Shown here piece by piece: positions 1-7,694 of a stretch of 35,033 bases of DNA (position 1 is its first letter; each line of letters starts with the position of its first letter). The notes under the pieces were generated by a model that saw only the letters and a list, made by a program, of their open reading frames with translations, was not told the DNA's origin and ran no database searches. A program made the translations under genes and the position numbers. Origin of the DNA: Fibrobacter sp. (lineage in GTDB: Bacteria; Fibrobacterota; Fibrobacteria; Fibrobacterales; Fibrobacteraceae); contig JAKSIH010000031.1 of the NCBI GenBank assembly GCA_024398935.1, forward strand, positions 1 to 35,033, given 5' to 3'.

Positions 1-61
1 GAGCGGAATCTGAAGGATGCAAAAAAGGCCCCCAGATGGGAGCCAGCTAGGATAACTAAAT

Positions 62-92
62 TGCAGCCTTCTCTTACCACAAAGAGGTTGCA
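62..92. repeat. Imperfect inverted repeat before the IS30 transposase
   Basis: TGCAGCCTTCTCTT and AAAGAGGTTGCA form an imperfect hairpin just before the transposase start. It could be a remnant of the insertion sequence's left terminal region or a translational control hairpin. No matching terminal repeat is seen after the transposase, so the element boundary cannot be set. Confidence 0.3.
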
Positions 93-917
93 TTGAGTCA
101 TCTTAACCGAGAGCAAAGATACAAAATTCTTGGCTTGTTGCGTAGCCGTTACACGCAAACCCAAATCGCAGACATAATCGGATGTTCCCAAAGCACCGTA
201 TCACGAGAAATCAAACGGAATGGTTCACAGGGGAAATACGGAGCGGAGGCGGCTCATAGAAAAGCCGTTGCAAGGAAGAAGGCTAGCCACTGCCATAAGA
301 AATACGACGGATATGACTGGAGAATTGTTGACGCAAGTATCCGTAGTTTCATGAGTCCACAGCAGGTTCGCTGGAGATGCAGGCTTATGGGCCTGAAATG
401 TCCTTGCGAGGAGCTCATCTACCGTCACATCTGGGAGGACAAGCGACATGGCGGTGACCTCTACAAATGCCTAAGGCACAAGAACAAGAAACACGCTTCC
501 AGGGGCCGTAAGAACGACTACAGAGGAAGGATTGTCGGCCTAGTATCTATCGACAAGCGGCCTGCAATCGTTGATAAAAAGGAACGTTTCGGAGACCTTG
601 AGGTAGACCTTGTCATCGGCAAGGACCACAAGGGAAAACTGCTCACCATAAACGACAGGGCAACGAACCAAAGCTGGATTAGAAAAATCGGAAGCAAGAA
701 CTATTTTGCGCATCCATACCATTCATGGGAGCGAGGTGCGAATGAAAATATGAACGGGCTGATTCGCCAATTTATTCCAAAGGGCGCAAAGATTGAAGAT
801 GTCGATGAACGCTATATCCGATGGATCGAGAACAATCTGAACAATAGACCAAGAAAAAGGCTTGACTACCTAACACCAAATGAGTATCTTTTGAAAAAGT
901 TCAACATTATGCGTTAG
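93..917 (+). CDS. IS30-family transposase with in-frame loss of the catalytic core
   Basis: This resembles the Bacteroidetes-type IS30 transposases (IS4351-like, usually about 325 residues), enzymes that cut and join insertion-sequence ends. Residues 1-45 hold the helix-turn-helix typical of the family (EQRYKI, then QIADIIGCSQSTVSREIKRN). The first catalytic Asp is visible in GDLEVDLVIGK (about residue 172), and the final Glu lies in ERGANEN (about 213-218). The roughly 50 residues that normally separate SWIRK from the YF.HPYHSWERG block are missing. They carry the second catalytic Asp (the T.DNG motif). The junction is near bases 690-705 and keeps frame. The product should bind DNA but not transpose. 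The start is TTG, preceded by AGAGG at 83-87. Only 24 bases separate its stop from the next gene's ATG, so the element's right end is lost or lies inside that space. Confidence 0.88.
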   Translation: MSHLNREQRYKILGLLRSRYTQTQIADIIGCSQSTVSREIKRNGSQGKYGAEAAHRKAVARKKASHCHKKYDGYDWRIVDASIRSFMSPQQVRWRCRLMGLKCPCEELIYRHIWEDKRHGGDLYKCLRHKNKKHASRGRKNDYRGRIVGLVSIDKRPAIVDKKERFGDLEVDLVIGKDHKGKLLTINDRATNQSWIRKIGSKNYFAHPYHSWERGANENMNGLIRQFIPKGAKIEDVDERYIRWIENNLNNRPRKRLDYLTPNEYLLKKFNIMR

Positions 918-931
918 CGATTAGAAATCGC
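917..931 (+). other. Small hairpin between transposase and the next gene
   Basis: GCGATT-AGA-AATCGC is a perfect 6-bp stem that begins in the transposase stop codon and is followed by CTTTATTT. It could weakly terminate transcription or be a remnant of the element's right end. No promoter is evident between it and the ATG at 942. Confidence 0.35.
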
Positions 932-1045
932 CTTTATTTCTATGAAACAATTACTAATTCTTTTATTTTTTTTGTTGTCCCCGCTTTTGCAAGTGATTTT
1001 TTTGTTGAAACACTTGATGAACAGCAAGAATCAAATAACTTACTT

Positions 1046-2173
1046 GTGTTTCGTGTGCGAGTAACAAATAATCGTTTTCCTATTGCTGATGGAGTGTTGA
1101 AATTTTGCTTGAAGAAGATTCCTCAGAAAAAAATAGTTGTTGAAAATTATTATGTGGGGGATGCAAATGTTGTTTTGCATGATATTGATTCTGTAAATGT
1201 TTGTGTTGATGTTGAAATGGGACTTGTTCCAATGGGTGTGTCGCCTAATTTAAGTGGTTTTAGCATTGGTATACATTATTCAGATTGGTCTAGTAGAGAT
1301 AAAACTCAGGATTATAGTAATCCAAAAGGAGCATTTTTTGCCAAAGCAGAAAATATATCTTTTTATGATGGGGATCTTCTAATTTATGGTTCGTTGCCGC
1401 AAAAATTTGAGGCAACCCATTTTGACGCAAAATTTGTACTATTTCAACCAGAATCATATTCAGAACAACCGGCATTTGTGGAAGTAAAAAATAATGGGAA
1501 TAGGGAAATTCCTGTAAATAAACTTAAAATTCAAATGAATAATCGTATCTTCCGCCTAATAAAAAATAATCTTGCGGTTGGGGCTTCCGCAAGGGTCTAT
1601 TTAGATTCGGTATGTCCTCAAAGTAATAGTAATGAGGGGGAACTGTTATTATTGTATGATTCAATACCTGTTGATTATCTAGTTTGGGGGAAAAAGGGTT
1701 TCTTTCAAAAAAAAGCAGTTGAATGGGGACTTTGGAGTGATGAATCTTTTTTCCTAAAAACGAAGAGAGATTCAATAGTATTTGTGGGGGATGGGTATAC
1801 AAAGGGAGATTTTTTCTATCGAAAAAACACAGAAATATCAGGTAGCGATGCTTGGCGGTTTTATACGAAAAAAGATCGTCTGACGTATAATTATTTGCTG
1901 CCAAGCCCTGCTTCAATTTCTATGCCGAGTGGAATGGGTGTTTTTTTGGATGAAAATGAGCCCTTGTCTTTTGCATGGTCTTTAGTGGATAGTGCAAGGG
2001 TGTATAGAATGACGATTTTTTCTAAAGATTCCTCCGTAATGCATGAAAAGGATTATTATGGTAATGTGGCTAAAGTTAATTTGCCTAGTGGAAAATACTT
2101 TTGGAATGTTCTTGCTGCAAGGTCCTCTTCAGATTTTGAGACTAATCCTGGGGGAGTTTTAGAATACCTTTAA
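1046..2173 (+). CDS. N-terminal fragment: CBM-like, lamin-tail-like and Fn3-like domains
   Basis: This open frame has only a GTG for a start, and the same frame stays open upstream into the secretion signal described for the whole gene, so it is not an independent gene. Residues about 1-115 read like a carbohydrate-binding beta-sandwich, ending in IHYSDWSSRDKTQDYS, which recalls the SDWS..D.S.DYS segment of CBM3-type and Fibrobacter substrate-binding modules. Residues about 130-230 resemble a lamin-tail domain (FVEVKNNGN, then an LAVGASARVYL turn and a LLLYDSIPVDYLVWG strand pair). Residues about 300-375 look like a fibronectin type III-like fold (SFAWSLVDSARVYRMTIF, then LPSGKYFWNV). Domain names are by eye and need a profile search. 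TAA at 2171-2173 is the premature stop. Confidence 0.6.
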   Translation: MFRVRVTNNRFPIADGVLKFCLKKIPQKKIVVENYYVGDANVVLHDIDSVNVCVDVEMGLVPMGVSPNLSGFSIGIHYSDWSSRDKTQDYSNPKGAFFAKAENISFYDGDLLIYGSLPQKFEATHFDAKFVLFQPESYSEQPAFVEVKNNGNREIPVNKLKIQMNNRIFRLIKNNLAVGASARVYLDSVCPQSNSNEGELLLLYDSIPVDYLVWGKKGFFQKKAVEWGLWSDESFFLKTKRDSIVFVGDGYTKGDFFYRKNTEISGSDAWRFYTKKDRLTYNYLLPSPASISMPSGMGVFLDENEPLSFAWSLVDSARVYRMTIFSKDSSVMHEKDYYGNVAKVNLPSGKYFWNVLAARSSSDFETNPGGVLEYL

Positions 2174-2220
2174 ACGAAATAAATAAACTTCCCTTAAAAA
2201 TTTTTTCGATAAAAAAAACT

Positions 2221-4092
2221 TTGAATGTGACGTCTTTAGATACAAGAAGGGATACTAAGCTATTAAATGTTGCCTGGAGTGATCAATTGCTTAAACATCC
2301 GTGGGATAGAGAAGCTCCTCCTTTGGATCCTGTATCTCGTCCGTATGATTCAGAAGAAGCAAATAGATGTTGGGCAGTTGGTATTTTAATGATGAATCAC
2401 TATTTCTACCGAACTCGTCATGGAATAGATGGCGATTTGACATTAGATGAAGTTCTAGCAGAAGTGGGAATGCATTTTGCTGCGATGCACAATGGAATGC
2501 ATCCCTCACTTGCTGCATTAAGGAGTGGTGGAAATTTATTGAATGATTATGCTAACTATGATGGGATAACTTATGGTTTAGAATGGGCCCTAAATATTTC
2601 AAAACCGACATTAGTAGATGTAAAAAATGAAGCAAGTCTTCGTCAGGTCGCTTTTCAATATATTGAAAATAATATGCCTTTGTATGTTGTACAATGTAAT
2701 GGGCCTATGGACGATGGGGGAGTATGTCGTTATAGTACACATGCTATGGTTGTTGATGGATATGCTATATATGATAATGGCAAGTGGGCTCTTCATTTTT
2801 TAAATGTTGATAACTACGGTTCAACGCAATGGCGTACTTTTGGGTCGGATGATTGGAAGTATGTATTTCGTTATTACGAATATGAAAAACCAGATGGTGA
2901 CGTGAAAAGTTCAGACCCTTTGGTTCATATAGATTCAGATCATGATGGTATTATGGATTTTGATGAAAAATATCGTTTTGATAGTGATATGAAATTACCT
3001 GATACCGATTTTGATGGAGTTTGGGATAAGGAGGAAATTTATTCTTATACAATTAGGGAAAAAATGATCTCCGCTGGTACTGGCCGAATCACAGATTTTT
3101 ATGCTGATATTGATCATGATTCAAAAAGGGCTGAGAATGATTCAGATTCTGATGATGACAAATTGTTGGATGGAGAAGAAGATCTGAATGGAAATGGTGT
3201 GATGGACGAAGGGGAAACTGATCCTTATATTTTTAATAATTTGACTTCTGTACAAATTAATGAAATGCGGTCTAATATAGCACTGTATTCATTAAATTAT
3301 CTTAGAATAAATGATGGTGTTCAATGCCAATCAACGGAGGGTGTTTTAGAGTCAAATTTTTGTGATGCAGTTTCTGAATCTACAGATTTATGGGCTGTTA
3401 TTGTTGGAGCCAAAGTTCGATGGGGAAATATTTATACAAAAGGCATGGCTACTTTGAGAAGTGATGCTGACGTTGGCGCAATCATGTATTATGGCAGTGA
3501 TTTTTATCCATATACTCCTGTTTTACAGGAAGGAGCCTTGTGTGGGAAGATTACATATTTGGATAGATGGCCTTTGCCACTGTTAAATGTTGATCCGGTT
3601 GTTGGCACTTCGAATAGAGATTTGTTGATAAGAAGCGGAGAAATAGTATCTCTTACATTAGGAACTAATCCTTATCGTACAATTAAGGTTGAAGCTGGCG
3701 GCGAATTAGTTATTGTTCCTGGAGAATTTATTGCAGAAGATTTACAGATTGAATCTGGGGCGAAGATTTCTTTTTCGAATCCTGGTAGACAAACAATTTT
3801 ACACGTGAAAAATAAAGTCATCTGGCGTGGAAAATTTGACCCAAAAGCAAATATTGTTTCTATAGCAAGGGGTTTCAAATTATATTATTATGGAACGGAG
3901 CGTTTCTTTGTTGAAGGTTCTTGGGGAGGTACGATTATTGCTCCAAATGCGAAGTTGATTCTTGGACAGACGCAATATAAATCTTTGTATGGTCAGTTTT
4001 TGGGAAATGGTTTGTCTGTTCATCAGTATTCTCGTGTGATAAACGTTGTTTTTAATCCGTTGAGTAGTAGTGCTATCGCTTATAGGGATTGA
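2221..4092 (+). CDS. C-terminal fragment: C39-like cysteine peptidase with calcium-type repeats
   Basis: The nominal TTG start is arbitrary because the frame is open upstream to 2146. Numbered from that TTG, the catalytic Cys is C50 in ANRCWAVG, the His is H174 in STHAMVVDGY, and the third residue is N195 or D197 in FLNVDNYG. This is the C-H-N/D order of papain-fold C39-like peptidases. Residues about 238-335 are Asp-rich repeats (DSDHDGIMDFDE, DTDFDGVWDKEE, DLNGNGVMDEGE), as in thrombospondin type 3 or dockerin-like calcium loops. Residues about 455-620 form a beta-rich domain with a GTIIAPNAKLILG segment, reminiscent of choice-of-anchor or surface-attachment modules. It is followed three bases later by the gene at 4096, so the two were probably co-transcribed. 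Substrate unknown. Confidence 0.68.
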   Translation: MNVTSLDTRRDTKLLNVAWSDQLLKHPWDREAPPLDPVSRPYDSEEANRCWAVGILMMNHYFYRTRHGIDGDLTLDEVLAEVGMHFAAMHNGMHPSLAALRSGGNLLNDYANYDGITYGLEWALNISKPTLVDVKNEASLRQVAFQYIENNMPLYVVQCNGPMDDGGVCRYSTHAMVVDGYAIYDNGKWALHFLNVDNYGSTQWRTFGSDDWKYVFRYYEYEKPDGDVKSSDPLVHIDSDHDGIMDFDEKYRFDSDMKLPDTDFDGVWDKEEIYSYTIREKMISAGTGRITDFYADIDHDSKRAENDSDSDDDKLLDGEEDLNGNGVMDEGETDPYIFNNLTSVQINEMRSNIALYSLNYLRINDGVQCQSTEGVLESNFCDAVSESTDLWAVIVGAKVRWGNIYTKGMATLRSDADVGAIMYYGSDFYPYTPVLQEGALCGKITYLDRWPLPLLNVDPVVGTSNRDLLIRSGEIVSLTLGTNPYRTIKVEAGGELVIVPGEFIAEDLQIESGAKISFSNPGRQTILHVKNKVIWRGKFDPKANIVSIARGFKLYYYGTERFFVEGSWGGTIIAPNAKLILGQTQYKSLYGQFLGNGLSVHQYSRVINVVFNPLSSSAIAYRD

Positions 4093-4095
4093 TTT

Positions 4096-4848
4096 ATGAA
4101 AAAAATCTTACTTGTAATTTTAGTCATCGCTGCAAGCCTATTTGCCCAGGTCAAGATTGATCGAGGGGTGGATGCTGTTTTTCCTCGTGAATTATGGAAT
4201 TTTGAAGAATATAGCCGTACTGAAGATTGTCAAACCTATCTGCGTTTGGAAAATGCAGATGACAGTCTAGGATGCTTCAATAGAGAGAACGTCGTGTGCC
4301 AAAGTTTGTTGGACTCCAGTGTGTTTTTTTATTGGAGCCAAGCTTGGACTTCTGAAGCCAATGGATATTTCTACCATCTCTCTGATGCCACGCATTCGAT
4401 CCTTGACGTGATTATGGATGAATTTAGACATTACCATGATTGTGGTTTAATCGTTGCGACGGAAACGGGCATGGATTCCATTGAATTCATTTTGAAAAGG
4501 GATTTGCAGCCCGCTTTGGATAGCGTTACATTTGACATTGGTTATTTCTTCATGTATTCTTATAGACGGTCGTTGGATGGTTCTTCTCAGCCAGCATTTA
4601 CTAATGTAGGTGAACTTCCTGTTCCTCAATCAGACTATGTGGACAGTGTCGTGAATATGCGCAACGGAAATACTCTAGCGATTTTTTCACCTGTTTTACG
4701 TAATAATGGATTCCGCGGAGTTCGTGTGGAGCGTGCTGGCCAGAAAATTCAGGTCCGCGATGGTCGTGGCGGTTTGCAAAATGATCGCGGTGTGGACGGT
4801 TCACCCAACAACAAACTATTCCGTGTGAACGGGGAAATGGTGAAGTAA
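4096..4848 (+). CDS. Secreted protein of unknown function, partner of the peptidase gene
   Basis: I do not recognise the family. The product has 250 residues with a clear signal peptide (MKKILLVILVIAASLFAQ, cut after about residue 17-18). The mature part is acidic and aromatic, with cysteines near residues 46, 61, 69 and 117 that could form disulfides. The C-terminal 45 residues are Gly/Arg/Asn-rich and low in complexity. The ATG lies three bases after the TGA of the peptidase gene, and both share the terminator at 4855-4876, so they form one transcription unit. A secreted inhibitor, chaperone or substrate of the peptidase is possible, but that is inferred from position only. Confidence 0.7.
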   Translation: MKKILLVILVIAASLFAQVKIDRGVDAVFPRELWNFEEYSRTEDCQTYLRLENADDSLGCFNRENVVCQSLLDSSVFFYWSQAWTSEANGYFYHLSDATHSILDVIMDEFRHYHDCGLIVATETGMDSIEFILKRDLQPALDSVTFDIGYFFMYSYRRSLDGSSQPAFTNVGELPVPQSDYVDSVVNMRNGNTLAIFSPVLRNNGFRGVRVERAGQKIQVRDGRGGLQNDRGVDGSPNNKLFRVNGEMVK

Positions 4849-4854
4849 AAAAAT

Positions 4855-4876
4855 CCCCGGCACAAAAGTGTCGGGG
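4855..4876. terminator. Bidirectional intrinsic terminator
   Basis: A 9-bp stem (CCCCGGCAC / GTGTCGGGG, one G-U pair) with an AAAA loop is flanked by seven A upstream and TTTA downstream. It sits between the convergent genes ending at 4848 and 4899 and can serve both. Confidence 0.8.
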
Positions 4877-4898
4877 TTTAATGCTTTCGTAGATTCAA

Positions 4899-5546
4899 TT
4901 AACCGTTCACCAGCTTTACAAATTCGCGGCAGACTTCTTCGGGATTGGGCTTGCCGAAAATAGCGGAACCCACCACGAATACGTTAGCGCCTGCATCCTT
5001 GCAAGCCAGGATGTTGTCCAGCTTGACGCCGCCATCGATCTGGATGTCAAGTTCCGGGCGCATCTCTCGAAGTTCGCGGATCTTGTCCAGGCAATAGGGG
5101 ATGAGGCTCTGGCCGCCGAAACCTGGATTCACGCTCATGACGAGGACCATGTCCACGATGTCAAGCACATGCTTGATGCTTGTAAGCGGGGTTGCGGGAT
5201 TGATGGCCACTGCGGGTTTTACGCCAAGTTCTTGAATTTGGTGCAGCAGGCGATCCAGGTGGTTGGTGGTTTCGGCGTGGACGCTAATGAGGTGAGCGCC
5301 AGCCTTTGCAAATTCGCCCACGTAGTTTTCGGGGTTGGCAATCATCAGATGGCAATCCAGCGGAAGGCTTGTGCCCTTCTTGACGCAGGCGGAAATGCCC
5401 GGCCCAAAGCTGATGTTGGGAACGAAGTGACCGTCCATGATGTCCAGGTGAACAAGGCCTGCGCCACCGTTTTCGATAGCCTTGAGACCGTTGCCTAATT
5501 CCAGAAAGTTTGCGTTTAAGACGCTAGGTGCGATAATCTGCTTCAT
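4899..5546 (-). CDS. rpe: Ribulose-phosphate 3-epimerase
   Basis: Rpe interconverts ribulose 5-phosphate and xylulose 5-phosphate in the cytosolic pentose phosphate pathway. The family signatures are in order: IIAPSVLNANF at the N-terminus, HLDIMDGHFVPNISFGP with metal-binding His and the catalytic Asp, HLMI, MSVNPGFGGQ, then IQIDGGV with the second catalytic Asp, and a GSAIF phosphate-binding end. The TIM-barrel length of 215 residues is normal for the family. The frame stays open 22 codons further upstream, but the family begins at MKQIIAPS, so ATG at 5546 is chosen. An alternative ATG nine codons upstream (MDKISNLRT) is less likely. The gene stands alone, divergent from the gene at 5746. 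Confidence 0.95.
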   Translation of the reverse strand: MKQIIAPSVLNANFLELGNGLKAIENGGAGLVHLDIMDGHFVPNISFGPGISACVKKGTSLPLDCHLMIANPENYVGEFAKAGAHLISVHAETTNHLDRLLHQIQELGVKPAVAINPATPLTSIKHVLDIVDMVLVMSVNPGFGGQSLIPYCLDKIRELREMRPELDIQIDGGVKLDNILACKDAGANVFVVGSAIFGKPNPEEVCREFVKLVNG

Positions 5547-5745
5547 GGTTCGCAAGTTAGAAATTTTGTCCATAACTCGCAAGTCCGTAATGTGGGGCGG
5601 CACTAGAAACACACAACTTTCCTAAGGAGCTTACGTTTCTTTCATCTGCATTTTTTTAGGGTTCATCTTTTGGAACATAATAAGGATTAGACAGATAAAG
5701 AAAAAATTACTACCTTTAGGCGCAAATAACAAAATGGAGAAAAAT

Positions 5746-6255
5746 ATGTCCAAATCCTCTAAGACTGTAATTGCTAAGCCGGTTGCTAAGAAGGCTGCCG
5801 CTAAGCCCGCTGCCAAGGCTCCCGCAAAGGCTGCAAAGCCTGCCGCCGAAAAGAAGGTTGCCGCTAAGGCCGCCCCCAAGGCTGAAGAAAAGAAGGCTGC
5901 AAAGGTTGCTGCTCCTAAGGCCGCTCCTGCCAAGAAGGCTGCTCCCAAGGCTGCCGCAAAGCCCGCTGCCGAAAAGAAGGTCGCCGCTAAGGCTCCTGCC
6001 AAGAAGGCCGCTCCTGCAAAGAAGATTGCAGTTGTTCTCACTACTCCCACCGCTTACGAACTGGCTTCCAAGGTGACTGTCGCTGGCTCCTTCAACGAAT
6101 GGAACCAGGGTACCGCAGTAGCTTGCAAGAAGGACAAGAAGACCGGTCTGTGGTCTGCAAAGCTGTCCCTCGTTGCTGGCACTTACCAGTACAAGTTCAT
6201 TTGCGATGACCAGTACTGGGATGAAGGCGACAACAAGGTTGTCGAAGTCAAGTAA
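5746..6255 (+). CDS. Lys/Ala-rich protein with C-terminal glycogen-binding (CBM48-type) domain
   Basis: The first 95 or so residues are almost only Lys, Ala and Pro in repeated AAKPAAKAPAK and AEKKVAAKA blocks, like histone H1 tails or bacterial H1-like proteins. The last 75 residues form an early-set carbohydrate-binding domain of the AMPK-beta/CBM48 type: VTVAGSFNEWNQG, then GLWSAKLSLVAGTYQYKFICDDQYW. The Trp in FNEW and those near WSAKL and YWDEG are the expected glucan-stacking residues. ATG 5746 is chosen over ATG 5734 because GGAG at 5736-5739 is well spaced as a ribosome-binding site. A polycation joined to a glucan-binding module suggests a role at glycogen granules, perhaps linking them to nucleic acid or to acidic proteins. 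That role is inference. The repeats are also repetitive at DNA level. Confidence 0.85.
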   Translation: MSKSSKTVIAKPVAKKAAAKPAAKAPAKAAKPAAEKKVAAKAAPKAEEKKAAKVAAPKAAPAKKAAPKAAAKPAAEKKVAAKAPAKKAAPAKKIAVVLTTPTAYELASKVTVAGSFNEWNQGTAVACKKDKKTGLWSAKLSLVAGTYQYKFICDDQYWDEGDNKVVEVK

Positions 6256-6303
6256 TTGATTTTCGTGGCGTGTATCGCCATGATTTATTGATTGTTGAAA
6301 TGA

Positions 6304-6331
6304 GGCGTCGGTTTTTACCGGCGTCTTTTTT
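6304..6331 (+). terminator. Intrinsic terminator after the CBM48-type gene
   Basis: GGCGTCGG / CCGGCGTC stem (two G-U pairs), loop TTTTTA, followed by six T. Confidence 0.75.
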
Positions 6332-6369
6332 CTAGATTGCGTATCTGGAAATCTTTTTTAGGAGGAAAG

Positions 6370-7584
6370 ATGAAAAAGATATTTGGGATAATATCCTGTG
6401 TTGTTCTATCCTTGAATTTTATCGCTTGTGGCGATGATAACGGGTCTTCCGCCGAAGAAAATATAGAAGAGCCGAACTCCAGTGAAAATGCTTTAAGCTC
6501 CAGTTCCGAAGATTTGCTTTCCTCTAGTTTTGAGAAGTTGTCTTCCAGCGAATCCATTTCTTCCAGTTCCGAAAAATCTTCAACAGAATCAAGCTCTAGC
6601 GGAATTGCTGAATCCTCTTCCAGTGTAGAATCGTCAGAAAAGTCGTCATCCAGCGTAAGTTCCGGCAATTCCCGCATAATTGTGGATGAGGAAAATCAGG
6701 CTCTCGTCTATAATTATGATGGCGATGTTAGCTTCTGTCAGGTGGATGGTCGTTCCCTTAATTACAGAACGGTGCATCAAACGAGAAAGTATGTTATGTA
6801 CAACTACCGTTTTGTTGGCGATACGCTGGTTTTGTTGAGTCCTAACTATAAAGAATGTGACCCTGATAATCCCGACCTATGGGATTATATTGGTGACTAT
6901 TCCACGGTTCTGGTGGGAGGTGGTAGCGACACCCCCTATGGAACCTGGACAATGCTTCGTGATTACTATTATGATTTCTTTAAGGAGAAAATAGTTTATA
7001 AGCCTTCTCAATCCACAGCTGAGCGTGTTCGGATTGTCGAGATTTCTAGGGATAATTTTTCAACCGGGTTTGTTGGGTTGGATGGCTCTCCGCTCAAGAG
7101 TTTTGATGACTACACCAACTCCGTCTTTATGACGTATTTGTACGAAGAAATGAGCAATACCGGCATTCCTACTGGTTTTGACCAATTTGGATACAACTAT
7201 CATATGTTTGAAGACTGGACCAAGTATATGCCCGAAATCCAGCAGAATGCAGGTGTGGAGATTATTTCCAGGACCAATACGAAGGTTACATTCTCGTTAA
7301 AGAACCGTGAATACACCTTTGAGGTTACGGACGTATTCAATAACGATTATTACGATCAAGGTTTTTCCGCAGTTCTTACTTCTAATGGAAAATCCTGCTC
7401 TACTCGCTATAGGTCCCTCCCTGGCAACAACATGACTCAGGACATGTGCAAGATTGAAAATGACAGAATTCCTGGCTATACAGAAGAAATGGATTTTGAC
7501 GGCGATACGATTGAATACATTGACCTTTACATTTATTCCGACAATGAGGAGTTTATGGGATGTGTTCGTCAGTTAATTAAATAA
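6370..7584 (+). CDS. Ser-rich lipoprotein of unknown function
   Basis: The product is a lipoprotein of 404 residues. The N-terminus MKKIFGIISCVVLSLNFIAC places the lipidated Cys at residue 20. A linker of about 80 residues (25-105) is built of repeated Ser runs broken by Glu (SSSSE, ESSSS). Such linkers are common in Fibrobacter surface proteins and act as flexible spacers. The remaining 300 residues are acidic and aromatic, with pairs of Cys (for example QVDGRS after FC, and KSCSTRY to DMCKIE), suggesting a folded disulfide-containing outer domain that I cannot assign. ATG 6370 is preceded by a perfect GGAGG at 6361-6365. The longer frame from 6337 is rejected because it would bury the signal peptide. 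It probably forms a monocistronic unit. Confidence 0.85.
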   Translation: MKKIFGIISCVVLSLNFIACGDDNGSSAEENIEEPNSSENALSSSSEDLLSSSFEKLSSSESISSSSEKSSTESSSSGIAESSSSVESSEKSSSSVSSGNSRIIVDEENQALVYNYDGDVSFCQVDGRSLNYRTVHQTRKYVMYNYRFVGDTLVLLSPNYKECDPDNPDLWDYIGDYSTVLVGGGSDTPYGTWTMLRDYYYDFFKEKIVYKPSQSTAERVRIVEISRDNFSTGFVGLDGSPLKSFDDYTNSVFMTYLYEEMSNTGIPTGFDQFGYNYHMFEDWTKYMPEIQQNAGVEIISRTNTKVTFSLKNREYTFEVTDVFNNDYYDQGFSAVLTSNGKSCSTRYRSLPGNNMTQDMCKIENDRIPGYTEEMDFDGDTIEYIDLYIYSDNEEFMGCVRQLIK

Positions 7585-7694
7585 TTCTTTTGTGTACTAG
7601 CGCTTGTTTGTTTCCGTTAATATAATAGAAGACGTTCTGGTTTTGTGTCGCTGATTAGTTTGTATATTTCCGAGGTAAAAGAAGAGGAAAAATT

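Larger units (their letters stand above)
942..4092 (+). pseudogene. Secreted multidomain C39-like cysteine peptidase gene, broken by two frameshifts
   Basis: Three reading frames join into one protein if one base is restored at each of two places. ATG 942 starts a signal peptide (MKQLLILLFF) that runs into a tract of eight T at 966-973. With a ninth T it reads on as FVVPAFA, a clean signal-peptidase site, followed by SDFFVETLDEQQES and the frame of 1046-2173. The second break lies between 2146 and 2173, at the G5 run 2150-2154 or the T4 run 2157-2160. One added base there opens straight into the frame of 2221-4092, which has no stop back to 2146. The repaired gene would encode about 1,050 residues: signal peptide, CBM-like beta-sandwich, lamin-tail-like domain, Fn3-like domain, C39-like peptidase, calcium-type Asp repeats and a C-terminal beta-rich domain. 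True decay after the IS30 event, phase variation or sequencing error could each explain it. The stretch is more AT-rich than the rest of the window. Confidence 0.72.

Noticed and set aside
1..931. Complete insertion sequence with terminal repeats
   Set aside because: No matching inverted repeats or target duplication could be found on the two sides of the transposase.
5771..6076. Alternative plus-strand frame in the Lys/Ala repeats
   Set aside because: It is Leu/Pro/Arg-rich only because the repeated codons are read one frame off. The CBM48-type domain fixes the true frame.
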